DNA of 33,274 nucleotides from the NCBI GenBank assembly GCA_038118725.1, contig JAYOIK010000060.1, positions 1 to 33,274 on the forward strand. Reading direction: 5' to 3'. Shown here one piece after another: positions 6,926 through 15,390 of this stretch; the stretch's first letter is position 1, and every line of letters starts with the position of its first letter. The notes below the pieces were generated by a model. The model was given only the letters and a program-made list of their open reading frames with translations. It made no database searches and was not told the origin of the DNA. Both the position numbers and the translations under genes were made by a program. The DNA is from JADHLJ01 sp038118725. GTDB lineage: Bacteria > Pseudomonadota > Alphaproteobacteria > Thalassobaculales > Thalassobaculaceae.

Positions 6926-7864
6926 ATGGATATCATCATCGACATCATCCTGCCGGTCTTCGGGATCGTGCTGATCGGCTATGTGGCCGCGCGCGCCGGC
7001 CTTTTTCCCGAGGCCGCGGGCAAGGGACTGGCCTATTTCGTCTTTAACTTCGCCATCCCGCCCCTGCTGTTTCGCTCAATGGTGACGCAAACCCTGCCCG
7101 ACCCGATCGAATGGTCGTTCCTCGCCTCCTATTTCGGCGGCGGCCTTGTCGCCTGTGTCCTCGGCGCGGTGCTGAGCAAGGCGCTGTTTCGCCGCGACTT
7201 CGCCCACGCGGTGATCGCCGGGGCCACCAGCGGGGTCTCGAACATCATGCTGTTGGGCATCCCCCTGGTGCTCACCGCCTTCGGCGAGGTCGTGACCTTT
7301 CCGATCTTTCTGCTCCTCGCCTTCAACGCCCCGCTCATGGTCATGGCCACGACCCTGCTGATCGAGGGACGCCATGGCGGCGGCGAGAACATCCGCCGGC
7401 TCCCCCGCAACCTCGCCAAGAGCCTGGTGACCAACCCGATCGTCATGGCGCTGATCCTCGGGGTGATTTGGAATCTCTGCGGCTGGAAGCTTCCGCATGT
7501 CGTCGACGTTCTGGCGATGTCGCTGGGTCAAGCGGCCCTGCCCTGCGCGGTGTTTTCGATGGGAGTGTCGCTCGCCGGCTATCGGGTCGCCGGCGCGGTG
7601 CCGGAGATCGGCATGGCCTCGATGCTGAAGCTGGTGCTGCACCCTGTTCTGGTCTGGCTGCTCGCCACGTATGTCTTCGTCGTCGAGCCGCTGTGGCGGG
7701 ACATCGCGATCCTGGCGGCGGCGGCGCCCGCGGGCGTCAATGTCTACATGGTCGCCACCCGCTATGACGCCGCGACCAACCACGCCGCCGCGACAATGCT
7801 GGTCTCCACCCTATTCTCGGTAGCCAGCGTCGCGGTCGTGCTGCATCTGCTCGGCGCGCGCTAG
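6926..7864 (+). CDS. AEC-family transporter (auxin efflux carrier-like permease)
   Basis: A 312-aa integral membrane protein with about ten hydrophobic segments in a 5+5 arrangement, typical of the AEC family (malate/malonate permeases, YfdV-like, plant PIN relatives). The N-terminus VFGIVLIGYVAARAGLF and the mid-protein NPIVMALILGVIWN stretch match the family pattern. Substrates are usually dicarboxylates or other organic anions; none can be assigned here. The start at 6926 gives the expected first helix, but only a weak Shine-Dalgarno is visible. It stands alone after a REP cluster, with 61 bases to the crotonase gene. Confidence 0.88.
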   Translation: MDIIIDIILPVFGIVLIGYVAARAGLFPEAAGKGLAYFVFNFAIPPLLFRSMVTQTLPDPIEWSFLASYFGGGLVACVLGAVLSKALFRRDFAHAVIAGATSGVSNIMLLGIPLVLTAFGEVVTFPIFLLLAFNAPLMVMATTLLIEGRHGGGENIRRLPRNLAKSLVTNPIVMALILGVIWNLCGWKLPHVVDVLAMSLGQAALPCAVFSMGVSLAGYRVAGAVPEIGMASMLKLVLHPVLVWLLATYVFVVEPLWRDIAILAAAAPAGVNVYMVATRYDAATNHAAATMLVSTLFSVASVAVVLHLLGAR

Positions 7865-7925
7865 GCCTTGCGTCGCGGGGACATGTACCGTTAGTGATAA
7901 GGCGCGAACCCTGGGAGAAAGCCCC

Positions 7926-8726
7926 ATGTCACTTGCCGCCGAACCAACCGAAGACGCCATGCTCCTGCGCGATGACCGCGACGGCGTGGCCTGGCTGACC
8001 CTGAACCGGCCCGGCGCCTATAACGCGCTCTCGCTGGATCTGATCACGGCGTTGCAGGAGAGTTTCGACGCCATCGCCGAGGACCGTTCGATCAAGGTGG
8101 TGGTGCTGCGCGGTGCCGGCAGGGGCTTTTGCGCCGGCCATGACCTGCACCAGATGCGCGCCAACAAGAGCGAGCCCTATTACAAAAAGGTCTTCGCCGC
8201 CTGTTCCAGGATGATGGTGACGATCACCAAGCTTCCTCAGCCGGTGATCGGTTGCGTGCATGGGATCGCCACCGCGGCGGGCCTGCAACTACTGTCGACC
8301 TGCGACCTAGCCATCGCCGAGGAGAATGCGCGGTTCGGCACGCCGGGCGTGAATATCGGCCTGTTCTGCTCGACCCCGATGGTCGCGGTTTCCCGCAAGG
8401 TTCAGCGCAAGAAGATGATGGAAATGCTGCTGACCGGCGAGATGCTGGACGTCGAGGGCGCGCTCGAACAGGGCCTGATCAACAAGGCGGTTCCGGCTGA
8501 CCGGCTCGAGGACGCGGTGGCCGAACTGGCCGCGAAGATCGTCTCGAAGTCGCCTGCCGTCGTGAAGATCGGCAAGCAGGCCTTCTATCGCCAGCTGGAG
8601 ATGCCGCTGGAGGATGCCTATGCCTATACCAGCGCGGTCATGACCGAGAACATGTTCTTCGAGGACGCCGCGGAGGGCATGACCGCCTTCATCGAGAAGC
8701 GCCCACCGGTCTGGAAAGGCAAGTAG
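7926..8726 (+). CDS. Crotonase-fold protein, ECHDC3-like (enoyl-CoA hydratase/isomerase family)
   Basis: A 266-aa crotonase-fold protein. The oxyanion-hole motif GRGFCAGHDL is present (66-74), as is GIATAAGLQL (113-122). The two catalytic glutamates of true enoyl-CoA hydratases appear replaced, by Gln121 and by Gly141 in GTPGVNIGLF. That pattern, the LFCSTP sequence and the ending TAFIEKRPPVW all recall mitochondrial ECHDC3. Hydratase activity is therefore doubtful; a different acyl-CoA reaction or a binding role is possible. GGGAGAA precedes the ATG at 7926. The downstream CoA-binding/sulfhydrylase fusion starts 2 bases after the stop, so the two are surely co-transcribed. Confidence 0.88.
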   Translation: MSLAAEPTEDAMLLRDDRDGVAWLTLNRPGAYNALSLDLITALQESFDAIAEDRSIKVVVLRGAGRGFCAGHDLHQMRANKSEPYYKKVFAACSRMMVTITKLPQPVIGCVHGIATAAGLQLLSTCDLAIAEENARFGTPGVNIGLFCSTPMVAVSRKVQRKKMMEMLLTGEMLDVEGALEQGLINKAVPADRLEDAVAELAAKIVSKSPAVVKIGKQAFYRQLEMPLEDAYAYTSAVMTENMFFEDAAEGMTAFIEKRPPVWKGK

Positions 8727-8728
8727 CC

Positions 8729-10564
8729 ATGGATAGCGCGAATCCGGCGGCGACGGCGGTCGATCACGACGCCTACCCCGATGAGTACATCAAGACCATC
8801 CTGGCCGATGTCCGCACCATCGCCATAGTCGGCGCCAGCCCGAACTGGAACCGCCCGTCCAACTTCGCCATGAAGTATCTCCAGGCCAAGGGCTACAAGG
8901 TCTATCCGGTCAATCCCGGGGTTACCGGGACCACGATCCACGGCGAGACGGTCTATGCGAGCCTCGAGGAACTGCCCGAGACCGTCGACATGGTCGACAT
9001 CTTCCGTAACTCCGAGGCGGCGGGCGCAATCACCGACGCGGCTGTCAAGCACGGCGCCAAGGTGGTCTGGCTTCAGCTCGGCGTGCGCAACGACGCGGCC
9101 GCCGAGCGCGCCGAGGCTCACGGCCTGCGGGTGGTAATGAACCGGTGCCCGAAGATCGAGTTTTCGAGGCTGTTCGGCGAGTTGTCCTGGCATGGCTTCA
9201 ACTCGCATGTCATTTCATCCAAGCGCCGTCCCGTGGGACAACCAGGCACGCCCGCGAACGATACGAGCGCCAAATCCCCGTCCCGGGCGCCGACCGAGGC
9301 AGGCTTCGAGACACGGGCGATCCACGCCGGCGCCGCGCCGGACCCGACCACCGGCGCGCGCTCGACACCGATCTTCCAGACCACGGCCTTTGTTTTCGAC
9401 GATGTCGACCATGCCGCCTCGCTGTTCAATCTGCAGACCTTCGGGAACATCTACGGCCGGCTGTCGAATCCGACCACCGCGGTACTCGAGGAACGAATCG
9501 CCAGTCTCGAGGGCGGTCGCGGCACGACCTGCACGGCGTCCGGCCATTCCGCCCAATTGGTGGCCTTGCTTCCGCTCATGGAGCCCGGCGACAAGATTAT
9601 CGCCTCGACCAAGCTCTACGGCGGTTCGATCACCCAGTTCGGCAAGACCTTCAAGAAGTTCGACTGGCACTGCGACTTCGTCGACATGGACGACATGGCG
9701 GCGGTGTGCGAGGCGGCGGCGGCGCCGGGGGTGAAGGCGCTTTACGCCGAATCCCTTGCCAATCCGGGCGGGGTGATCACCGATATCGAGGCCTTGAAGG
9801 AAATCGCCGCCGGGATAGGCGTCCCGCTGATCATCGACAACACCATGGCCACGCCCTATCTCTGTCAGCCCTTCCGGCACGGCGCCGATATCATCATCCA
9901 TTCGACGACCAAGTTCCTCTCCGGCCACGGCAACGCCATGGGCGGCGCGATCGTCGATTCCGGCACCTTCGACTGGTTCCAGAACGACAAGTTCCCGGCC
10001 CTGACCAAGCCCGAGCCGGCCTATCACGGGCTGACCTTCTTCGAGACCTTCGGCGACCTCGCCTATACCACCTACGGCCATTCCGTGGGCCTGCGGGATC
10101 TCGGCCCGACCATGGCGCCGATGAACGCGTATCTGACGATCATGGGCACCGAGACCCTGGCGCTGCGCATGCAACGCCATGTGGAGAACGCCCGCAAGGT
10201 GGCCGAGTTCCTGGATGGCCATCCCAATGTCTCGTGGGTGTCCTATGCCGGGCTTCCCGCCTCGCCCTATCACGCCCTGGCCGGCAAGTATCTGCCAAAA
10301 GGGGCGGGGTCGGTCTTCACTTTCGGCATCAAGGGCGGCTTCGAGGCGGGCGTGAAATGCGTGCAGAGCTGTGAGTTGTTGAGCCATCTGGCGAATATCG
10401 GCGATACCCGCTCACTGATCCTACACCCGGCCTCCACCACCCATCGTCAGCTTACCGAGGAACAGCGCGCGGCCGCCGGCGCCGGCGACGACGTGATCCG
10501 GCTGTCCATCGGCCTGGAGACCGCGGAGGATATCATCGCTGATTTGGATAGAGCCCTGGGTTGA
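8729..10564 (+). CDS. Fusion: CoA-binding (YccU-type) domain plus O-acetylhomoserine sulfhydrylase
   Basis: A 611-aa two-domain protein. Residues about 20-155 form a Rossmann CoA-binding domain (IVGASPNWNRPSNF, YPVNPG, MNRCPKIE). After a Pro/Ser-rich linker (about 160-188), residues about 190-610 form a full PLP-dependent Cys/Met-metabolism enzyme of the MetY type: FETRAIHAG, YGRLSNPTT, the Schiff-base Lys395 in HSTTKFLSGHG, and ILHPASTTHRQL near the C-terminus. MetY makes homocysteine from O-acetylhomoserine and sulfide. Such proteins normally occur separately, about 140 and 430 aa; here one uninterrupted frame joins them. The start at 8729 lies 2 bases after the crotonase stop. The CoA domain may sense or bind an acyl-CoA; that role is inferred. 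Confidence 0.92.
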   Translation: MDSANPAATAVDHDAYPDEYIKTILADVRTIAIVGASPNWNRPSNFAMKYLQAKGYKVYPVNPGVTGTTIHGETVYASLEELPETVDMVDIFRNSEAAGAITDAAVKHGAKVVWLQLGVRNDAAAERAEAHGLRVVMNRCPKIEFSRLFGELSWHGFNSHVISSKRRPVGQPGTPANDTSAKSPSRAPTEAGFETRAIHAGAAPDPTTGARSTPIFQTTAFVFDDVDHAASLFNLQTFGNIYGRLSNPTTAVLEERIASLEGGRGTTCTASGHSAQLVALLPLMEPGDKIIASTKLYGGSITQFGKTFKKFDWHCDFVDMDDMAAVCEAAAAPGVKALYAESLANPGGVITDIEALKEIAAGIGVPLIIDNTMATPYLCQPFRHGADIIIHSTTKFLSGHGNAMGGAIVDSGTFDWFQNDKFPALTKPEPAYHGLTFFETFGDLAYTTYGHSVGLRDLGPTMAPMNAYLTIMGTETLALRMQRHVENARKVAEFLDGHPNVSWVSYAGLPASPYHALAGKYLPKGAGSVFTFGIKGGFEAGVKCVQSCELLSHLANIGDTRSLILHPASTTHRQLTEEQRAAAGAGDDVIRLSIGLETAEDIIADLDRALG

Positions 10565-10619
10565 TGGTGGCGCCGAGGGATCACCTCCCCTGACTCACCC
10601 GCATCACGTCCCATCTCCC

Positions 10620-10754
10620 GTCGCCCCGGCGAAGGCCGGGGCTTTTGCCGCTTAGCCTTGATAGTCCATAACCGTTTGAAATAGCGCAATAACAGCCGAA
10701 CATAGGCGCGGTGGCGTCGCCCTCGCCACAAGCCCCGGCCTGCGCCGGGGCGAC
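10620..10754. repeat. BIME-like pair of inverted REP units (GC-richer variant)
   Basis: A plus unit (10620-10644; stem GCCCCGG/CCGGGGC) and a minus unit (10730-10754) face each other across an unrelated linker of 85 bases. The stem differs from the CCCTG type but both strands have changed together. The rest of the gene-free stretch 10565-10916 holds a short inverted repeat (TCACCG-N15ish-CGGTGA near 10787-10812) and no gene. Confidence 0.8.
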
Positions 10755-10916
10755 GGTGAAAAGAGGTATCTCGTGGTATACAACATCACCGCGAAATCGA
10801 GATCACGGTGAAAGTTCAATCAATAAATCCAGAACGGAAATCGATTGACGCTGAACAACGATGGCGTGGCAATATCATCCTGTCCATCCCCTTCCCCACT
10901 CTCGCGAGGCCCCATC

Positions 10917-11321
10917 ATGACCGACATGACCCCCAACATCCCCGAGATCGTCGAGGAAGTTCGCGAGAAGTTCGAAGCCTATGAGCAGGCCCTGATCGAC
11001 AAGAACGTCGAGGTGCTGGACGACACGTTCTGGAACAGCCCACTGACGATACGTCTGGCAATGAACGAAGCGGGCTACGGCTTCGACCAGATCCACGCCT
11101 TCCGCGTCGCCCGCAAGCCCGGCCCGGGCATCAAGGAGGAGCGCCTGCGCCTGGATATCCTGACCCTGGGCCGCGACTTCGCCAGTGTCAGTCTCGAATT
11201 CAAGGTCCGCGGCAAGGACCTCACCGGACGCCAGTCACAAACCTGGGCTCGCATTCCGGGCGAAAGCTGGAAGGTCGTCTTCGCCCATGTCTCCACCACC
11301 GACGGCAAGCCGCTCTGGTAG
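10917..11321 (+). CDS. AtzH/HpxZ-like protein (DUF3225, SnoaL-like fold)
   Basis: A 134-aa protein of the NTF2-like family typified by HpxZ of oxalurate catabolism and AtzH of cyanuric acid catabolism. Visible signatures are YEQALIDKNVEVLDDTFW, YGFDQIHAFRVAR and GRQSQTWARI...WKVVFAHVS. Relatives occur beside amidases and are thought to be small hydrolases or accessory proteins acting on ureido/biuret-type compounds. Here the gene converges on a four-gene operon that includes an amidase, with only 18 bases between the facing genes, consistent with a shared theme though not one transcript. GCGAGG lies before the ATG at 10917; a longer frame from a TTG at 10845 has no homologous N-terminus. Confidence 0.82.
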   Translation: MTDMTPNIPEIVEEVREKFEAYEQALIDKNVEVLDDTFWNSPLTIRLAMNEAGYGFDQIHAFRVARKPGPGIKEERLRLDILTLGRDFASVSLEFKVRGKDLTGRQSQTWARIPGESWKVVFAHVSTTDGKPLW

Positions 11322-11339
11322 GACGGGAGCCGCCCCCGC

Positions 11340-12983
11340 CTATACCGCGTCCTTCTCTCCGCCATAGGGCGCGATGTCGCGGGCGTCCATGTGCAGATGG
11401 ATCAGCGCCGGGCCGTCATGCGCCAAGGCCGCGGCGAAGGCGGGGCGCCACTCAGCGGTGGCCTTCACGGTCCAGGCCGCCGCGCCGTAGCTCTCGGCCA
11501 GCTTGGCGAAATCGGGGCTGTCCATCACTGTGCCGAAGGCGTGCTCGTCGCCGTATTTGTCGAGCTGGCCCTTGAGGATGGAGCCGTGGACATTGTTGTC
11601 GCAGACCACGACCTTGATCGGCAACCGCTCCCGCGCAGCCGTGGACAGTTCCTGACCGCTCATCAGAAAGCTGCCGTCACCGGCGAAGGCCACGACCGGG
11701 CGCCCGTCATTGCTCGCCAGCATCGCGCCGATCGCGCCGGGAACGCCCGCTCCCATCGCGCCGCAGGCGGTGCCGCCCTGGGTCTGGGCCTCGCGGTAGT
11801 GAAAGAACCGATGCACCCAGCGGGCCGAACTGCCGGCGTCGGTCACCACGATCGCATTGTCGGGGAGCATCTCCCGCGCCTCGGCGGCGACCACCGAGGG
11901 ATCTACGGCGCCATGGGCCGGATAGCTCCCGGCCGTCGAAAACGCCATGAAGGTCTCGTGCGCCGCGTCCCGCCATGCCGATCGCTCCGCCGAAGGCGCG
12001 GCGAGAGCGGTGGTAAGCGTTTCCAGGCTCGGCCCGATATCGCCGAGAACCTGGCGTGGCGCGGCGAAGCGGGCCAACACCGCTTGGTCGGGATGGATAT
12101 GCGCCCAGTCGCGCCCGGCGGCGATCAAGCCTTCCTCGCGGCTGGTAATGCCGTCCAGCCGGCTGCCGACCACGCAGATCAGATCGGCCTCCTCCACCAG
12201 AGTGTTCTGATAGGCAACCGGGTTGATCTCCAGATGCCCCGCGTATCCGGGATGCAGATTGTCGAGCACGTCCTGACAGCGGTAGCCGCATAGGAGCGGC
12301 GCGCCGAGCGCCTCGACGAAGCCGCGCAAGGCCTCGCGCGCCGCCGACGCCCGCGCCAACTCCCCGGCCAGGATCAGCGGACGTTCAGCGGCGTTCAACG
12401 CGGCGGCGAGCCCCTCGAGCGCCGCCGCGTCGGCATTCACCTCGGCGCGTCGGAAGGCGCCCTGTTCCACCGGCGCCTCGACCTCCATCTCGCCGAATTC
12501 GCGCGGCATCACCACGACCACCGGGCCGGGTCGACCGGAGACCGAAATCTCCACCGCCAGCCGCGCCATCCGGGCCATTTCGCCGGCGTCCTTGGGCTCC
12601 AGCACGGCCTTGGCCATCGAGGCGAAGGCGCTGTGCGGATCAATCTCCTGAAACGCCTCGCGGCCCTTCATGTGACTGCGCACCTGGCCCATGAACAGCA
12701 CCAGGGGGACCGAGTCCTGATAGGCGGTGTGCAGGCCGATCGAGGCGTTGGTGGCGCCGGGGCCGCGGCTCACGAAGACCGCCGCCGGCATCCCCCGGAT
12801 CGCGCCATAGGCATTCGCCGCCAGGGTACCGCCGCCTTCCTGACGCACCGAGACCAGGCGCACCCGGTTGCGGTTCTTGCGCAGCGCCTCGAGCACCGCC
12901 AGAAAACTCTCTCCGGGAACCGTGAAGGCGGTATCCACGCCGGCATCGATCAAGGCCCCGACCAGGGCGGCTCCAGCTTCCAT
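11340..12983 (-). CDS. Thiamine-diphosphate-dependent enzyme, acetolactate synthase/benzoylformate decarboxylase type
   Basis: A 547-aa ThDP enzyme with all three domains: an N-terminal Pyr domain (catalytic glutamate in SVRQEGG), a central domain (about 190-330), and a C-terminal PP domain with the cofactor motif GDGSFLMSGQE ending in CDNN. It lacks the clear FAD-site signature and partner subunit expected of a biosynthetic acetolactate synthase, and sits in a catabolic-looking operon, so a 2-ketoacid decarboxylase or carboligase is likelier. GAGGGGGAAAG precedes the ATG at 12983; a frame back to 13163 overlaps the amidase and has no homologous head. It is the last of the four genes. The substrate is unknown. 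Confidence 0.87.
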   Translation of the reverse strand: MEAGAALVGALIDAGVDTAFTVPGESFLAVLEALRKNRNRVRLVSVRQEGGGTLAANAYGAIRGMPAAVFVSRGPGATNASIGLHTAYQDSVPLVLFMGQVRSHMKGREAFQEIDPHSAFASMAKAVLEPKDAGEMARMARLAVEISVSGRPGPVVVVMPREFGEMEVEAPVEQGAFRRAEVNADAAALEGLAAALNAAERPLILAGELARASAAREALRGFVEALGAPLLCGYRCQDVLDNLHPGYAGHLEINPVAYQNTLVEEADLICVVGSRLDGITSREEGLIAAGRDWAHIHPDQAVLARFAAPRQVLGDIGPSLETLTTALAAPSAERSAWRDAAHETFMAFSTAGSYPAHGAVDPSVVAAEAREMLPDNAIVVTDAGSSARWVHRFFHYREAQTQGGTACGAMGAGVPGAIGAMLASNDGRPVVAFAGDGSFLMSGQELSTAARERLPIKVVVCDNNVHGSILKGQLDKYGDEHAFGTVMDSPDFAKLAESYGAAAWTVKATAEWRPAFAAALAHDGPALIHLHMDARDIAPYGGEKDAV

Positions 12984-13014
12984 CTTTCCCCCTCGAGGCC
13001 GGCGGGCCCGGACG

Positions 13015-14478
13015 TCACGCCGCCGGGGGAACCGTGCCTTCTCGCGGATCGATCGGCACCAGGCCGGCCAATCCCGTCTCTTGCTCCAAAAGCGCCGCCG
13101 CCGCGAGCAGACCGGCCTCGCCATAGGGCCTGCCGACCATCTGCAACCCGACCGGGCGCCCATCGCCGGTGAATCCGGCGGGCAGTGATAGCGCGGGAGA
13201 GCCGCTTAGGGTGATCGCGGACGTGATAAGCGATCCGGCGATGTAGTTGTCCACCGCCTGACCATCGATCACCGGCGGATAGCGCAGGGTCACGTCGAAG
13301 GGCGGCACCGGCGTGCAGGGCAGCAGCAGGAGGTCATGGGTCTCGAAAACCGCCGCCATCCGTCCAAAATACGCCGACCTCTCCCGCTCCGCCCAGGCAA
13401 TATCGGAAGCGCTGAGCGCCAGCCCCTTCTCGGTGTTCCAAATGATGTCTTGCTTTAGTAGTTCGCGGTGGTTCTCCAGATCCGCCTCGCGGTTCACCAC
13501 GAAGATCAGGGCCCGCAGGATCTGAAAGGCCTCGTCGATTCGCCCGGGCTCGGGACAGGCCTCGACGACTTCTACGCCGATCTTCTCGAGCTTCAGCGCC
13601 GCCGCCTCGCAGATCTCGCGGACCTCGCGATCCACCGCCGCCGCGCCGCCGAGATCCGCCGTCCAGGCGACCCGCTTGGGACGAACCGATGCCTCTCCCG
13701 CCAGAGCACTCTCCACGGCCTGAAGAAAGGGCTCGTCCGGCGCGCGGCGGGTCAGCGGGTCGCGCGGATCGACGCCGGCCATGGTGTCGAGGAACAGCGC
13801 CAGATCGCCGACATCGCGGGCCATCGGCCCCTCGACCGAGCTTGGGCTATATAGATTGGTCGCCGTGCCGCGGGTCACCCGCCCCGGGCTCGGCCGCAAG
13901 CCGACGACCGAGCAGAACGCCGCCGGCTTGCGCAGCGAGCCGCCGTGGTCCGAGCCATGCGCGAGCCAGATCTCTCCCGTCGCCAGCGCCGCCGCCGCGC
14001 CGCCGGAAGAGCCGCCGGGCGTGAGCGACGTGTTCCAGGGGTTGAGGGTACGCCCGAACACCTCGTTGAAGGTATTGCCGCCGGCGCCGAATTCCGGCGT
14101 GTTGGACTTGGCGAGCACGATGCCGCCGCGTCCCTCGATCCGCTCGACCAGGGGATGCGACGTGCTCGGCACCCGGTCGGCGTGGATCGGAGAGCCGAAG
14201 GTGGTGCGCACCCCCGCCACGTCCATGAGATCCTTGATCGCCACCGGAAGGCCGTGCAGCCGGCCGCGCTTGTCGCCATCGCCGAGATCGGTCAGGCGTC
14301 GGGCATGATCGCGCGCCCGCTCGGCGCAGACGGTCGGCAAGGCATTGATCGCGGGCTCCACCTCGGCGATCCGCGCCAGGGCCGCGTCGATAAGCTCCAG
14401 CGGCGAGATTTCCCGCGCCGCGAGTCGGCGCACGGCCTCGCGGGCGGAGAGCGCCGTCAACTCCCTCATGTCGCTCAT
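13015..14478 (-). CDS. Amidase (amidase-signature family)
   Basis: A 487-aa amidase-signature hydrolase that cleaves C-N amide bonds. The Ser-cisSer-Lys triad is visible: Lys82 in LPVAIKDL, the serines of PGGSSGG (157-158), and the nucleophile Ser181 in GSDHGGSLRKPA. The length suits a free amidase rather than GatA, and no gatB or gatC lies nearby. The ATG at 14478 is chosen because it falls 7 bases after the upstream hydrolase stop; another ATG at 14469 is possible. It is gene three of the LLM-hydrolase-amidase-ThDP operon. The AtzH-like gene downstream hints at a ureido- or biuret-like substrate, but that is inference. Confidence 0.9.
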   Translation of the reverse strand: MSDMRELTALSAREAVRRLAAREISPLELIDAALARIAEVEPAINALPTVCAERARDHARRLTDLGDGDKRGRLHGLPVAIKDLMDVAGVRTTFGSPIHADRVPSTSHPLVERIEGRGGIVLAKSNTPEFGAGGNTFNEVFGRTLNPWNTSLTPGGSSGGAAAALATGEIWLAHGSDHGGSLRKPAAFCSVVGLRPSPGRVTRGTATNLYSPSSVEGPMARDVGDLALFLDTMAGVDPRDPLTRRAPDEPFLQAVESALAGEASVRPKRVAWTADLGGAAAVDREVREICEAAALKLEKIGVEVVEACPEPGRIDEAFQILRALIFVVNREADLENHRELLKQDIIWNTEKGLALSASDIAWAERERSAYFGRMAAVFETHDLLLLPCTPVPPFDVTLRYPPVIDGQAVDNYIAGSLITSAITLSGSPALSLPAGFTGDGRPVGLQMVGRPYGEAGLLAAAALLEQETGLAGLVPIDPREGTVPPAA

Positions 14479-14485
14479 CGAGGCG

Positions 14486-15376
14486 TTACCGGGTTTTCGC
14501 GGCGATGAAGGCCCCGGCCTTGGCGACCGCCTCGCGTCCCTCGGAGAGGATCGGCGCGAAGAGTTGCCAGACATGGATCATCCGGTCCCAGACCTCCAGT
14601 TCCACCGACACGCCGGCGGCCTTCATCTTCGCCTCCAGCCGGGTCGAGTCATCCAGCAGGGTCTCGGCGTCGCCGACCTGGATCAGGGTCGGCGGCAGGC
14701 CGGAGAGATCCGCGTAAAGCGGGCTGGCGAGCGGGTCCTTGGGATCGCCGCCGGCCATGTAGAGATCGGTGTACCAGAGCAGCGCCTCCTTCTGGACCAT
14801 CGGGTCGACCTCGGCGCGGCTGGTCATTGACTCCCCCTCGCCCAACAGATCCACCCAGGGCGAGAAGCACACCGCCGCCGCCGGAAGCGCGATGCCCCGA
14901 TCCCGGAGCGCCAGCAAGGTGGCCACGGTAAGGCCGCCACCGGCGGAATCCCCGGCGATCGCCACATGCTCGGGCTTCACACCGCTTTCAAGCAGCCATT
15001 GATAGCCGGCGACCGCGTCCTCCAGCCCGGCGGGGAACGGATGCTCCGGCGCCAGGCGGTAATCCATCGACAGCACCCGCGCGCCGGACGCCTTGGACAG
15101 GTCATAGGCCAGGACCTTGTGGGTGTTGACGCTGCCGATGACATAGCCGCCGCCATGCAGATAGTAGATACAGCGCGCGGCATCGGCGCCGGGGGCCGAG
15201 ATGAACTCCCCCGACACGCCGTTGGCGGTGACCTTCTCGGACTGGAGATCATCGGGCGAGGGCAGGAAATCGGCGAGCTTGTCGAAGCGCTCGCGCAACA
15301 GTTCCGGCGTCGGGTCCGGCGGTTTCGGCTTGGATTTCAGCAGCTCGATCAGCGTGTTGAGTTCCTTGTCGGTCAT
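14486..15376 (-). CDS. Alpha/beta hydrolase of the hormone-sensitive-lipase (HSL) type
   Basis: A 296-aa esterase-like hydrolase. The oxyanion motif HGGGYVIGS (74-82) and nucleophile elbow GDSAGGG (Ser144) are intact. An acid residue in GDAETLLDDS (about 236-244) and His268 complete the expected triad. Members hydrolyse short-chain esters, and some act on lactones. It lies 14 bases downstream of the LLM oxidoreductase, which fits a pathway in which a monooxygenase makes an ester or lactone that this enzyme opens; that link is inferred. No signal peptide is visible, so it is cytoplasmic. Confidence 0.9.
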   Translation of the reverse strand: MTDKELNTLIELLKSKPKPPDPTPELLRERFDKLADFLPSPDDLQSEKVTANGVSGEFISAPGADAARCIYYLHGGGYVIGSVNTHKVLAYDLSKASGARVLSMDYRLAPEHPFPAGLEDAVAGYQWLLESGVKPEHVAIAGDSAGGGLTVATLLALRDRGIALPAAAVCFSPWVDLLGEGESMTSRAEVDPMVQKEALLWYTDLYMAGGDPKDPLASPLYADLSGLPPTLIQVGDAETLLDDSTRLEAKMKAAGVSVELEVWDRMIHVWQLFAPILSEGREAVAKAGAFIAAKTR

Positions 15377-15390
15377 GGCGTCGCCCTTTC

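Noticed and set aside
9145..10374. 409-codon frame on the plus strand within the CoA/MetY fusion
   Set aside because: It is an alternate frame of a strongly supported PLP enzyme; composition is Arg/Gly/Pro-rich and shows no domain.
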